The position numbers were made by a program, and so were the translations under genes. The notes beneath the pieces are model-generated. The model was given only the letters and a program-made list of their open reading frames with translations, ran no database searches and was not told the origin of the DNA. A stretch of 64,000 nt of DNA from DASPWW01 sp963841715. Lineage in GTDB: Bacteria > Actinomycetota > Thermoleophilia > Solirubrobacterales > 70-9. The stretch is taken from the NCBI GenBank assembly GCA_963841715.1, contig CAWJDP010000003.1, forward strand, positions 124,001 through 188,000. Reading direction: 5' to 3'. Every line of letters starts with the position of its first letter. The stretch's first letter is position 1. This document shows, piece by piece, positions 50,974-59,742 of the stretch.

Positions 50974-53900
50974 CTAAGCCGCGCTTAAGTCGCCCGCCTC
51001 CGGCGCCTCGGCCCGATCGGGCGCCCCGTCGGGCCTCGAGATCGCCCGCAGGCCGTCGGCGAGAGCGAGCACGGCTGCGAGCCGAGGCCCGGGGTCGTCG
51101 GGCACCCGCATCGTCAGCGTCTTCGCGCGCCAGTCGTGGACCGCCTCGGGCACGCGCTCGTTCAGCGCCGCCATCCGCTCCGAGTCGAGCTCGACCGGCG
51201 TCGCCGCGAGCCGCCCGCCCCGGAACGCGATCGTCCGCGCCCCGGCGTGCCCGAGCTCGATCCGCGCGCGCTGGAGCGTGATCAGGTTCTCGACAGGCTC
51301 GGGCAGCGGGCCGAAGCGGTCGCGAAGCTCTTCCTGGAGCGCCCGCAGCTCCGCGGGCTCGGTCGCGGCCGAGATCCTCCGGTGGACGTCGATCTTCGCG
51401 GTCTCGAACGGGATGAACTCGGAGGGAACGTAGGCGTCGACGTCGACGTCGAGGCGGACGACGGCCTCCGCCGCCGGGGCGCCCTCGCGCTCGCGGAGCG
51501 CGGCGACGGCCTCGTCGAGCATCGACATGTAGAGCTCGAACCCGACCGCGGCGACGTGGCCCGACTGCTCGTCACCGAGCAGGTCGCCGGCGCCGCGCAG
51601 CTCGAGGTCGCGCATCGCGATCGCGAACCCGGAGCCGAGCTCGGTGTGGTCGGAGAGGGTCGCCAGCCGCGCCGACGCCTCCGGGGAGAGGCCCGCGGCC
51701 GAGGGGTAGAGCAGGTACGCGTAGGCGCGCTCGCGCGAGCGCCCGACGCGGCCGCGGATCTGGTACGCCTGCGCGAGCCCGAGCTGGTCCGAGCGCTCGA
51801 CGATCAGGGTGTTCGCCGACGGTATGTCGAGTCCGGACTCGATGATCGTCGTCGCGACGAGGCAGTCGGCGTCGCCGCGCAGGAACGAGAGCATCGTTGA
51901 CTCGAGCTCGCGCTCGTCCATCTGCCCGTGCGCTTCGACGAAGCGCACCTTCGTGCACAGCGAACGGAGGTGCTCGGCGACCTCGGACAGCGTCTCGACG
52001 CGGTTGTGCAGGTAGAAGACCTGACCGCCGCGGGCGACCTCGCGCTCGATCGCCTTGCGAATCAGGTCGTCCTCGTGCGGGCCGACGTAGGTGCGAATCG
52101 GCCGCCGACCCTCGGGCGGCGTCTCGATCACGGAGATGTCGCGGAGGCCGGCGAGGCTCATCTGGAGCGTTCGCGGGATCGGCGTCGCCGACAGCGAGAG
52201 CACGTCCACCTTCAGCTTCAGCTGCCGCAGCAGCTCCTTCTGGCGCACGCCGAAGCGCTGCTCCTCGTCGACGATCACCAGCCCGAGCTCGCTCGCGCGA
52301 ACGTCACGCGAGAGCAGCCGGTGGGTGCCGATCAGAACATCCACCTTTCCCGCGCTGAACTCGGCCAGCACACCGCGCACCTCGGCCGGGGTGCGAAGGC
52401 GGGAGACCATCTCGACGCGGAACGGGAACTCGGCGAGGCGCTCGCGGAACGTCCCCAGGTGCTGCTGGGCGAGGATCGTCGTCGGTACGAGCATCATCAC
52501 CTGCCGCCCATCCGAAGCCGCCTTGTGGGCGGCGCGCAGCGCGACCTCGGTCTTGCCGTAGCCGACGTCACCGCAGATCAGCCGGTCCATCGGCAGCTCG
52601 GCCTCCATGTCGGCCTTGACCGCGTCGACCGCCTCGAGCTGGTCCGCGGTCTCGCGATACGGGAACGAGCGCTCGAATCTCAGCTGCCACTCGCCGTCGG
52701 GCGGGAAGGCGTGGCCCTTGCGCGTGCGGCGCTCGGCGTAGAGGTTGAGCAGCTCGCCGGCGAGCTCGTTTGCGGCGCGCCGGGCCCTGGCCTTGACGTT
52801 CTCCCAGCGCTTGCCCCCCAGCGCGGAGAGCTGGGGCGCGGCGCCTCCCGTGCCGACGTAGCGGGTGATCTTCGCGAGCTGATCGGCGGGGACGAAGACC
52901 TTGTCGTCGCCGCGGTAGGCGAGGTGGAGGTAGTCGCGGGTGACACCGGCTACGGCCCGGGTCTCGAAGCCGGAGAACCGCGCGACGCCGTGGTCCTCGT
53001 GAACGACGTGGTCACCGACCCGCAGGTCGCTGAACGAGGCGAGGCGGCCGCGCGGCGACGCCGACGCGGCGGCGCGGCGGCGGTGGACGAGCCGCCTGTA
53101 CGGGATCACCGCGAGCTCGAGGTCGGGCGAGACGAAGCCCTCGGCGAGTGGCGCCTCGCAGAACACGAGCTCCGGATCGCGCGGCGCCCGATCTTCGAGG
53201 AACGACGCATCCAGCCGCGAGAGCTGGAACCTGGCTCGCTCGGCCTCGCCGTGGCGCTCGAACGCGACCACGGTCACGTATCCGGACTGGAGCTGCTTCT
53301 CGAGCTCGGCCTCGGCCTCGGCCATGCTCCGCGCCGCCGAGGTCGCGGGCTGGGCGCGGAACGAGACCTCCTGCTCGGCGCGCTGCCCGGAGACCGCAAG
53401 GCTCGCGCGCTCGGCGAGCGGCCCGGCGACCTCGACGTAGAGGTGGCGGGCGTCGGTGCCTCCCGTCGCCGTCGTGACGTCGTCCCAGTGGTCGGCGAGC
53501 GCCTGCTCGATCTCGTCGGCGGCGGAGATCACGACCGCGGTCCGCTTCGGGACGAGGTCGAGGACTGCACGCAGATCGGCGTCTGCGAGCGTGGCATGCT
53601 CGCCGTGCTCGCCCGCGAGCTCGGCGGCCGGGGCGAGCTCGACGCGCTCGGCAGTGCCGAGCGAGCGCTGCGTGAAGGTCGAGAACCAGCGCAGCGACTC
53701 GATCTGGTCGCCGAACAGCTCGACTCGGCAGGCTCGCTCCTCGGTCGCCGGGAAGACGTCGAGGATCCCGCCCCGGATCGCGAACTGGCCGCGCTCCTCG
53801 ACCTGCTCGGAGCGTTCGTAGCCCGCGTCGACGAGCAGCTCGGCGACGTCGCCGAGGTCGACCTCCTCGCCCGCGTGGAGCGCGAACCCGGCCGGGCGCA

Positions 53901-54390
53901 GCGAGGCGTCGGGCACGGCCTCGGCGAGCGCGACGGCGCTCGCGACAACGACCGGGCGGTCCTCATTCGCCGTCGTCAGCGCATCGAGCGCCGCAATCCG
54001 CAGTCCGACGAGATGGGGGGGCGGGGCGACGTCGTATCCGGTCCCGCGTGAGGGGTAGTAGCGGACGCGCCGCGGCGCCAGGTACGCGCCCAACTCCGTC
54101 GCGAGGTCGCGCGCCGAGCGGTCGTCGGCGGCGACGATCAACGCCGGGCGCTCGGCGAGGCCCTCGTCGGCCTCGACCAGCGCCGCGAGCAGGTACGGCC
54201 GGACGCCCGCCGACATGTGCGCCTCGACCGCTTCGACGCCCCCGTCCGCGGCGGTCCGGACGGATGCGGCGAGCGCGCCGAAACGGCCGTCGCGGAAGGC
54301 TATGTCGAGCAGTGGTCGAAGCGACAAATCATTTCCGGCCGAATCCTCGGCTGACGCGTCCGGTTCGGCCGGGTGGCTGTGGCACGGCAA
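50974..54390 (-). CDS. mfd: Transcription-repair coupling factor Mfd
   Basis: Up to 1138 residues, full-length. UvrB-homology N-terminus (LGAYLAPRRVRYYPSRGTGY, IRGGILDVFPATEERACRVE), RNA-polymerase-binding domain (VGDHVVHEDHGVARFSGFET, DYLHLAYRGDDKVFVPADQL), then the RecG-like helicase: Walker A GDVGYGKTEVALRAAHKA, motif II IVDEEQRFGVRQKE, LSATPIPRTLQMSLAGLRD, QIRGRVGRSRERAYAYLL. It displaces stalled RNA polymerase and recruits UvrA. The start is uncertain: GTG 54390 gives extra low-complexity residues, whereas TTG 54327 (GGAA 6 bases before) begins closer to the conserved fold. Confidence 0.94.
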   Translation of the reverse strand: MPCHSHPAEPDASAEDSAGNDLSLRPLLDIAFRDGRFGALAASVRTAADGGVEAVEAHMSAGVRPYLLAALVEADEGLAERPALIVAADDRSARDLATELGAYLAPRRVRYYPSRGTGYDVAPPPHLVGLRIAALDALTTANEDRPVVVASAVALAEAVPDASLRPAGFALHAGEEVDLGDVAELLVDAGYERSEQVEERGQFAIRGGILDVFPATEERACRVELFGDQIESLRWFSTFTQRSLGTAERVELAPAAELAGEHGEHATLADADLRAVLDLVPKRTAVVISAADEIEQALADHWDDVTTATGGTDARHLYVEVAGPLAERASLAVSGQRAEQEVSFRAQPATSAARSMAEAEAELEKQLQSGYVTVVAFERHGEAERARFQLSRLDASFLEDRAPRDPELVFCEAPLAEGFVSPDLELAVIPYRRLVHRRRAAASASPRGRLASFSDLRVGDHVVHEDHGVARFSGFETRAVAGVTRDYLHLAYRGDDKVFVPADQLAKITRYVGTGGAAPQLSALGGKRWENVKARARRAANELAGELLNLYAERRTRKGHAFPPDGEWQLRFERSFPYRETADQLEAVDAVKADMEAELPMDRLICGDVGYGKTEVALRAAHKAASDGRQVMMLVPTTILAQQHLGTFRERLAEFPFRVEMVSRLRTPAEVRGVLAEFSAGKVDVLIGTHRLLSRDVRASELGLVIVDEEQRFGVRQKELLRQLKLKVDVLSLSATPIPRTLQMSLAGLRDISVIETPPEGRRPIRTYVGPHEDDLIRKAIEREVARGGQVFYLHNRVETLSEVAEHLRSLCTKVRFVEAHGQMDERELESTMLSFLRGDADCLVATTIIESGLDIPSANTLIVERSDQLGLAQAYQIRGRVGRSRERAYAYLLYPSAAGLSPEASARLATLSDHTELGSGFAIAMRDLELRGAGDLLGDEQSGHVAAVGFELYMSMLDEAVAALREREGAPAAEAVVRLDVDVDAYVPSEFIPFETAKIDVHRRISAATEPAELRALQEELRDRFGPLPEPVENLITLQRARIELGHAGARTIAFRGGRLAATPVELDSERMAALNERVPEAVHDWRAKTLTMRVPDDPGPRLAAVLALADGLRAISRPDGAPDRAEAPEAGDLSAA

Positions 54391-54463
54391 GAGACCGGAT
54401 CGCGATCCGGCGTCACCTGGGCGCGCGAAGCCATTCTCGTTCGGCGCGCGCCTGGCTTCGATC

Positions 54464-55180
54464 CTAACGAGGGGGCTGGCTTGCCCCGAGGTGCTCTCGC
54501 GCCCACTCGACCTGGCCGCGGCCCTCTACCCGGGTCCGCTCCTCGATGTCGTCCCAGCGGTGGAGCATCTGCTTCAGGCGCGCGACCGAGTCGGGCGCCA
54601 GCGCGGCGATCTCGGACGCGAGCTCGACTGCGCCGTCCTCGGTCGCCGCGGCCGGCGCGACGCGGTTGACGAGCCCGAGCCGCAGCGCCTCGTCGGCGCC
54701 GACCGTGCGCGAGGTCAGGAGCAGGTACTTCGCGGCTGCGAGCCCACACAGCGTCACCAGCCGCGCGGCGCCGACCGGGATCCCGAGTGCGGCGCCGGGG
54801 AAGCGCATGCGCAGGTTCGCGCCCCCGACGCGAAGATCGCAGGCGACGGCGATCTCGGCGCCGCCTCCGACGCAGTCGCCGTGGCAGGACGCGACGGTCG
54901 GCTTCTCAAAGCCCGTGATCGTGTCGTAGAGCTGCGCGAAGAGCTCGAAGCGCTCGACGACGGCGTCGGGCTGCATCTCCTCGCGGATGTCGGCGCCCGC
55001 CGACAGCCCCATTTGGTCGGTCGAGGAAATCACCACCACGCGCACGGCTTCGTCATCACGGGCCGTCGCGAGGTGCCCGAGCAGCTCCTCGAGCATCTCG
55101 GTGTTGATCGCGTTGCGGGCGTCGGGGCGGTCGAGGCGAAGCAGCGCGACCCCGGCTTCGTCGACCTCATACGTGGTCAT
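54464..55180 (-). CDS. Enoyl-CoA hydratase/isomerase family protein (crotonase)
   Basis: 238 residues. EVDEAGVALLRLDRPDARNA opens the fold; the oxyanion hole is LSAGADIREE and the second loop VASCHGDCVGGGAEIAVACD, with GAALGIPVGAARLVTLCGLA helix. The family catalyses hydration of enoyl-CoA or related reactions on CoA thioesters. ATG 55180 is used rather than GTG 55234 because the longer form would be encoded by the 72-bp repeat and overlap pth. The catalytic Glu pair of true hydratases is not obvious, so another crotonase reaction is possible. Confidence 0.82.
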   Translation of the reverse strand: MTTYEVDEAGVALLRLDRPDARNAINTEMLEELLGHLATARDDEAVRVVVISSTDQMGLSAGADIREEMQPDAVVERFELFAQLYDTITGFEKPTVASCHGDCVGGGAEIAVACDLRVGGANLRMRFPGAALGIPVGAARLVTLCGLAAAKYLLLTSRTVGADEALRLGLVNRVAPAAATEDGAVELASEIAALAPDSVARLKQMLHRWDDIEERTRVEGRGQVEWAREHLGASQPPR

Positions 55181-55188
55181 CAATCCCG

Positions 55189-55260
55189 CCACGTGCTCCG
55201 CTCCCGCTCGCTCGCGCTGATCATCATCGATCACCTCGCTCGCTCGCTCCCGCGTCCGCA
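55189..55260. repeat. Dispersed ~72-bp repeat, copy B
   Basis: Arms match copy A at 39804-39875, with a divergent middle. It forms the end of pth (encoding the last residues, AADAGASERGDR) and lies just before the crotonase gene. Confidence 0.6.
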
Positions 55261-55850
55261 GCGGCGCGGTCTGTGGCGAGACGGGCGAGGAGAGTCTCGG
55301 CCTCGTCGGCGCATGCGTCGACGAGCGCGCGGACCTCGTCGTCCGGCTCGCGGAAGCGGCCGAGGACGTAGGCCGAGACGATCTCGGGGTCGGTGCTGTC
55401 GGGGCGGCCGACGCCGCCCCGGACGCGCCAGAAGCCGGGACCGCCGAGGCCGGCGGCGAGACTCTTGAGCCCGTTGTGGCCGGCGAGCCCCCCGCCGAGC
55501 CGCGACTGGACCTCGCCGAACGGAAGGTCGATCTCGTCGTGGAGGACGATCACGCGGTCGAGGCCGGCGTGAAGCGAGCCCCGCGCGGGCCCGACCGAGC
55601 TCCCGGACTCGTTCATGAACGTCTGCGGGCGCAGCACCGCGACCCGCGGGCCCCCTGGCCCGGTGCGCCCCTCGCTGATCAGTCCCCGGAAGCGCTCACG
55701 GGCACGCGGCAACTCCCAGCGCCGGATCAGCTCCTCGGCGACGCCGAAGCCAAGGTTGTGGCGCGTGGCCGCGTAGCGGGCCCCGGGGTTGCCGAGCCCG
55801 ACCAACAGGACCCGATCGTCGCCTCCCGCCGCGTCCGCCCGGTGCCGCAA
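55224..55850 (-). CDS. pth: Peptidyl-tRNA hydrolase
   Basis: 208 residues. VLLVGLGNPGARYAATRHNL (catalytic His in TRHNLG), RPQTFMNESGSSVGPA, VIVLHDEIDLPFGEVQSRLG and GGLAGHNGLKSLAAGLGGP are all conserved, with the key Asn of FMN and GHNG. It frees tRNA from peptidyl-tRNA. TTG 55850 is the likely start. The C-terminal tail (AADAGASERGDR) overlaps the dispersed repeat copy B and was probably added when the repeat inserted. Follows the L25 gene by 20 bases, the usual rplY-pth order. Confidence 0.92.
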   Translation of the reverse strand: MRHRADAAGGDDRVLLVGLGNPGARYAATRHNLGFGVAEELIRRWELPRARERFRGLISEGRTGPGGPRVAVLRPQTFMNESGSSVGPARGSLHAGLDRVIVLHDEIDLPFGEVQSRLGGGLAGHNGLKSLAAGLGGPGFWRVRGGVGRPDSTDPEIVSAYVLGRFREPDDEVRALVDACADEAETLLARLATDRAAADAGASERGDR

Positions 55851-55870
55851 GCGGTCGAGCAGCGAGGGAA

Positions 55871-56584
55871 TTACTCCCCCTCGCCGGAGTCGCCTTCCTC
55901 GTCGCCGCCCTCGGCGGCGCCCTCGCCCTCCGCAGCCTCCTCGCCCTCGGGGGCCTCCTCGCCCTCCTCGCCGACGAGCTCGGCCTCCTCCTCGAGCTCC
56001 GGCTCGGGCTCCTCCTCGACCCTGGGCGGGCTCAGCGTCGCGATCGTGACCTCCTCGGCGTCGTCGACGGCGAACTTCACGCCCGCCGGCGGCGTCAGCG
56101 ATGAGAGCTGAAGCGTGTCGCCGATCGTCATCTCCGAGACGTCGGCACGCAGGACCTCGGGGATCTCGGCCGGAAGCGCCTCGACGGTGATCTCGCGCGT
56201 GACGTGCTCGAGCACCCCCCCCTCGGTCACGCCCGGCGCCTCCTCGGCCCCCTCGAGCTCGAGCGCTACCTCAGCCTGGATCTCCTCGTCGAGCTTGACC
56301 TCGAGAAAGTCGAGGTGGACGATGTCGCCGCGCACGGGGTGAAGCTGCTGCTCCTTGACGACCACGGGCACCGCTCCCTGGCCCTCGATCTCGAGGTCGA
56401 ACAGGGTCTGGCCGTCGCTTAGGAAGGTATGCGCCTCGCGCGCGCTGACCTGGAGCGGGCGGGCGGGCGAGCCGGCGCCGTAGAGGACGCCGGGCACGAA
56501 GCCCGACCGGCGCAGGCGGCGGCTCGTGCGCGAGCCGAACTCCTCGCGCGGTGCAACCTTGAGTGTCTGGCGATCGCGTGCCAC
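55871..56584 (-). CDS. rplY: 50S ribosomal protein L25 (CTC form) with acidic tail
   Basis: 237 residues. The N-terminal L25 barrel (LKVAPREEFGSRTSRRLRRS, GFVPGVLYGAGSPARPLQVS, QLHPVRGDIVHLDFLEVKLD) and the CTC beta domain (ITVEALPAEIPEVLRADVSE, IGDTLQLSSLTPPAGVKFAV) are complete; a 60-residue Glu-rich tail follows, normal in actinobacterial CTC proteins. Binds 5S rRNA. GTG start with TATCCT 9 bases upstream. Confidence 0.93.
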   Translation of the reverse strand: MARDRQTLKVAPREEFGSRTSRRLRRSGFVPGVLYGAGSPARPLQVSAREAHTFLSDGQTLFDLEIEGQGAVPVVVKEQQLHPVRGDIVHLDFLEVKLDEEIQAEVALELEGAEEAPGVTEGGVLEHVTREITVEALPAEIPEVLRADVSEMTIGDTLQLSSLTPPAGVKFAVDDAEEVTIATLSPPRVEEEPEPELEEEAELVGEEGEEAPEGEEAAEGEGAAEGGDEEGDSGEGE

Positions 56585-56593
56585 CGGCTCGTG

Positions 56594-56612
56594 AGGATAG
56601 GGGCTCTACGAT
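56594..56612. promoter_or_regulatory. Compact divergent promoters of rplY and the ABC1 kinase gene
   Basis: Within the 35-bp gap, TATCCT on the minus strand (56599-56594) precedes GTG 56584 by 9 bases and TACGAT on the plus strand (56607-56612) precedes ATG 56620 by 7 bases. Both look leaderless, and each promoter's upstream region lies in the other gene. Confidence 0.5.
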
Positions 56613-56619
56613 CCTGGCG

Positions 56620-58065
56620 ATGGCAGACGAAGAGCCGAGGGATGACGAGGGCGAGGGCGCCGACCACAAGATCCCCAAGGGCCGGATCCGGCGCTCGGCG
56701 AAGCTCGGCTCGGCGGTCGGGGTCCAGGCGACGCGCTACGCGGGCACGAAGACCGCCAACGTCGCGCGCTCGCAGGAGAATGCCGAGCAGCGGCTTGAGA
56801 ACCGTCACCTCGAGACGGCTCTGAAGATCGCTGGGACGCTCGGCGAGATGAAGGGCGCGGCGATGAAGCTCGGCCAGCTCGCCTCGTTCGTCGACACCGA
56901 GTTCATCCCCGAGGAGTATCGCGACGTCTACCAGGAGCAGCTCGCGAAGCTCCGCACGTCGGCCCCGTCGATGCCGTGGGAGAGGGTCGTCAAGGTGCTC
57001 GAGGAGGAGTACCGCGGCGAGCGCGTCGACGAGCTCTTCGCTGGGATCGAGCACGAGGCGTTCGCGGCGGCGTCGATCGGCCAGGTCCACCGCGCGACGC
57101 TCCACGACGGCCGCGCGGTCGCGATCAAGGTTCAGTACCCGGGCGTCGCCGACGCGCTCGAAGCCGACCTCCGCAACGCGAGCACGATCGTCCGCCTCGC
57201 CAAGGCCGTCGCCCCGGGGCTCGACCCGGGGGCGATCGCCGAGGAGCTCAAGGAGCGGGTGATGGAGGAGCTCGACTACGAGTACGAGGCGCAGAACCAG
57301 CGCAGCTTCTCGCGCGCCTACCGCGATCACCCGTTCATCTACGTGCCCGACGTTCTGACGCGGCTTTCGCGCCGCCGCGTGCTCGTCAGCGAGTACGTCA
57401 AGGGGCTGGGGTTCGAGGAGGTGAAGCTGCTCCCGCAGGAGCACCGGGACCGCTTCGGCGAGATCGTGTTCCGGTTCTGCTTCGGCTCGATCTACCACCT
57501 GCAGCACTTCAACGCCGACGCCCACCCCGGCAACTACATCCTCATGGACGACGGCCGGGTCGCGTTCCTCGACTTCGGGATGACGAAGCGGCTCGACCCC
57601 GAGCAGATCGAGCTCGAGCAGCGCGCGGTCGACGCCGCCGCGCGGCGGGACCCGGAGGCGCTCCGCGAGGCACTGCACGACCTCGGGTTCATCAAGAACC
57701 CGTCGAAATTGGACGCCGAGCGGCTGATGGAGCACGTGCTCGTCGTCGGCGGCTGGTACATGGAGGACGATGAGGTCGAGGTCTCGCCGCAGCGGGTCAT
57801 GAAGGTGATCGAGTCGACGTCGGACCCGCGCTCCGAGTACTACGACCTGATGCGCCGCGAGAGCGTCCCCGCCGACGAGCTGATGGGGCGGCGGATGGAG
57901 ACGGGGGTCCTCGCGGTGCTGGCGCAGCTGCGGGCTACGCGCAACTGGTACCGGATCATGCGCGAGTGGGTCTACGCCGACCCGCCGTCGACCGATCTCG
58001 GCGTCGAGGAGTGGGACTACTTCACCTCGCGCGGGGTCGGCCGCACGCCCGGCCTCGCAGGCTAA
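56620..58065 (+). CDS. ABC1/AarF (UbiB) family atypical kinase
   Basis: 481 residues. The ABC1 signature K-x-G-Q is present (GAAMKLGQLASFVDTEFIPE), followed by AAASIGQVHRATLHDGRAVA, the Lys of VAIKVQYPGV, the catalytic loop HFNADAHPGNYILMDDGR and the metal motif AFLDFGMTKRL. AarF/COQ8 proteins are kinase-like ATPases in quinone biosynthesis in proteobacteria and in various lipid pathways elsewhere. No membrane span is clear. Start ATG 56620 with TACGAT 7 bases upstream. Its stop overlaps a terminator hairpin. Confidence 0.9.
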   Translation: MADEEPRDDEGEGADHKIPKGRIRRSAKLGSAVGVQATRYAGTKTANVARSQENAEQRLENRHLETALKIAGTLGEMKGAAMKLGQLASFVDTEFIPEEYRDVYQEQLAKLRTSAPSMPWERVVKVLEEEYRGERVDELFAGIEHEAFAAASIGQVHRATLHDGRAVAIKVQYPGVADALEADLRNASTIVRLAKAVAPGLDPGAIAEELKERVMEELDYEYEAQNQRSFSRAYRDHPFIYVPDVLTRLSRRRVLVSEYVKGLGFEEVKLLPQEHRDRFGEIVFRFCFGSIYHLQHFNADAHPGNYILMDDGRVAFLDFGMTKRLDPEQIELEQRAVDAAARRDPEALREALHDLGFIKNPSKLDAERLMEHVLVVGGWYMEDDEVEVSPQRVMKVIESTSDPRSEYYDLMRRESVPADELMGRRMETGVLAVLAQLRATRNWYRIMREWVYADPPSTDLGVEEWDYFTSRGVGRTPGLAG

Positions 58066-58082
58066 ACGCGCGGTCGCGCGTT
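58065..58082. terminator. Bidirectional hairpin between convergent genes
   Basis: AACGCGCG and CGCGCGTT arms meet around a GT centre (effective 6-bp stem with a CGGTCG loop). It spans the ABC1 kinase stop and the end of the convergent exporter. Confidence 0.45.
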
Positions 58083-58088
58083 ACTCGT

Positions 58089-59723
58089 CTACGCGGACTC
58101 CGAGGCGATCTCCCTCTCGCCGCCGAACAGGCGCCCGCCGACGAAGAAGATCGAGATCGCGAACCCGACCAGAGCGACGACGGCGATCACCCTGAAGCTC
58201 GTCTGGATCCCGGTCACGAACGATTCGCGGACGATCTCGAGGATCCGTCCGGCGACGTTTCGCGCCAGCTCGGCAAGCGCGCGCTGGCTCGCGTCGGTTC
58301 CCGCCAGCAGGCCTTGGAGGACGGCGTCCTGATGGTCGGTGAGCTTCGTCCCCGCCTCGCTCGCCTTCTTCGAGAGCTCGTGCTCAGACGACGCGGTGAA
58401 GATCGCCGTCGTCGCCCCGAGGCCGATCGCGCCGCCCGCGATCTGGGACATGTAGACGAGCCCCCCGGCGAGGCTCGCCCGCGCCGGGTCGAGGGCCGTC
58501 ACCGCGGCGGTCGTGATCGAGGGGTAGAACAGCCCCACGCCTGTGCCGGTCACGGCGAGCCCGGCGATCAGGCCGGTGTAGGTCGTGTCGACGTGGATCA
58601 GCGACAGCAGCGCCGGCCCCGCGACCAGCAGCCCGGCACCCGTGCTGACGACGAGCTTTGGCCCGACCCGTCCGTACAGCGGCCCGGCGATGAACGACAT
58701 CACCGCGAACATCCCCAGCATCGGCAGCATCCCGAGCCCGGCCTTGAGCGCCGAGTAGCCGAGGATCTTCTCCATGAACTGGGGCATGTAGAGCACGGTG
58801 GCGAAGAACACCATCGACAGCATCAGGACGGTGAAGAACGCGGCGCTGAACTCGCGATTTCGCATCACATCCATCGGCACCAGGGCGTCCTTCCCCATCC
58901 GCGGCTCGATGAGGCCGAAGCCGACGATGAGCGCCGCCGAGACCGCGAACAGCCCGAGCACGCGCGGATCACCGAACCCCCAATCCGCCGACTGGTCGAG
59001 CGCGATCAAAAGCGCGACGAGCCCGATCGACAGCGTCGCGATCCCGGCGTAGTCGATCGTCGCCTTGGTCTTCTCCTGGGTCTGGTGGACCTTGAGGTAG
59101 GTGATCACGATCGAGATCGCCGCGACCGGGACGTTGAGGAAGAAGATCCAGCGCCAGCTCAGCGCGTCGGTGAGCGCTCCACCGATCAGCGGCCCGGCGG
59201 CGTTGCCGATCCCGGCCACGCCGAGGATCAGGCCTCCGGCGAGCCCCGCCTTGTCGTCGGGGAGCGCAGCGTAGGTCATCCCGAGGATCGCCGGCCACAT
59301 CAGCGCGCCCCCGATCCCCATCCCGACCCGCATCCCGATCAGCCAGATGCAGCTCGGGGAAATCGCCCCCAGGGCAGAGAAGGCGCCGAAGATCACCGCG
59401 CCGATGAAGAACGCCTCCCGGCGGCCGAACAGGTCGGCGAGCCGGCCGCCGGTGACGATCGCCATCCCGAACACGAGGCAGTAGGCATTGATCACCCACT
59501 GCGCGGTGCCGACATCGACGTTGAAGTCGTGCTCGATCGACGGCAGCGCGACGTTGAGCGCGGTGAAGTCGTTGGCGATCAGGAACACGCCGGAGCACAT
59601 CGCGACGAGCGCCGCCACGGTTCCGGCGTCGAGCCCGAAGGCACCGGCTCCGCTTGCGGGCTTGGCGGTCCGCGTGCGGGCCGCCGAGGTATGCGTGCCG
59701 TGCCCGTGCAGCATCCGTCGCAC
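58089..59723 (-). CDS. DHA2-type MFS exporter (EmrB/QacA family)
   Basis: 544 residues, about 14 membrane helices. VAALVAMCSGVFLIANDFTA (helix 1), LADLFGRREAFFIGAVIFGA (motif A), GIGGALMWPAILGMTYAALP, AGIGNAAGPLIGGALTDALS (motif C, antiporter) and GLFYPSITTAAVTALDPARA. DHA2 members export drugs or dyes by proton antiport. A TACTAA hexamer precedes GTG 59723 by one base and ATG 59714 by ten; the shorter start, MLHGHGTH, may be real. Convergent with the ABC1 kinase gene. Confidence 0.9.
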   Translation of the reverse strand: MRRMLHGHGTHTSAARTRTAKPASGAGAFGLDAGTVAALVAMCSGVFLIANDFTALNVALPSIEHDFNVDVGTAQWVINAYCLVFGMAIVTGGRLADLFGRREAFFIGAVIFGAFSALGAISPSCIWLIGMRVGMGIGGALMWPAILGMTYAALPDDKAGLAGGLILGVAGIGNAAGPLIGGALTDALSWRWIFFLNVPVAAISIVITYLKVHQTQEKTKATIDYAGIATLSIGLVALLIALDQSADWGFGDPRVLGLFAVSAALIVGFGLIEPRMGKDALVPMDVMRNREFSAAFFTVLMLSMVFFATVLYMPQFMEKILGYSALKAGLGMLPMLGMFAVMSFIAGPLYGRVGPKLVVSTGAGLLVAGPALLSLIHVDTTYTGLIAGLAVTGTGVGLFYPSITTAAVTALDPARASLAGGLVYMSQIAGGAIGLGATTAIFTASSEHELSKKASEAGTKLTDHQDAVLQGLLAGTDASQRALAELARNVAGRILEIVRESFVTGIQTSFRVIAVVALVGFAISIFFVGGRLFGGEREIASESA

Positions 59724-59742
59724 CTTAGTAATCGCCGGGCGC

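Noticed and set aside
51928..54051. Plus-strand 707-residue open frame opposite mfd
   Set aside because: High-GC antisense shadow, with no family motif and arginine/leucine-rich composition; Mfd on the other strand is certain.
55181..55234. Extended N-terminus of the crotonase from GTG 55234
   Set aside because: The extension is encoded by the dispersed repeat and overlaps pth; the conserved fold begins at ATG 55180.
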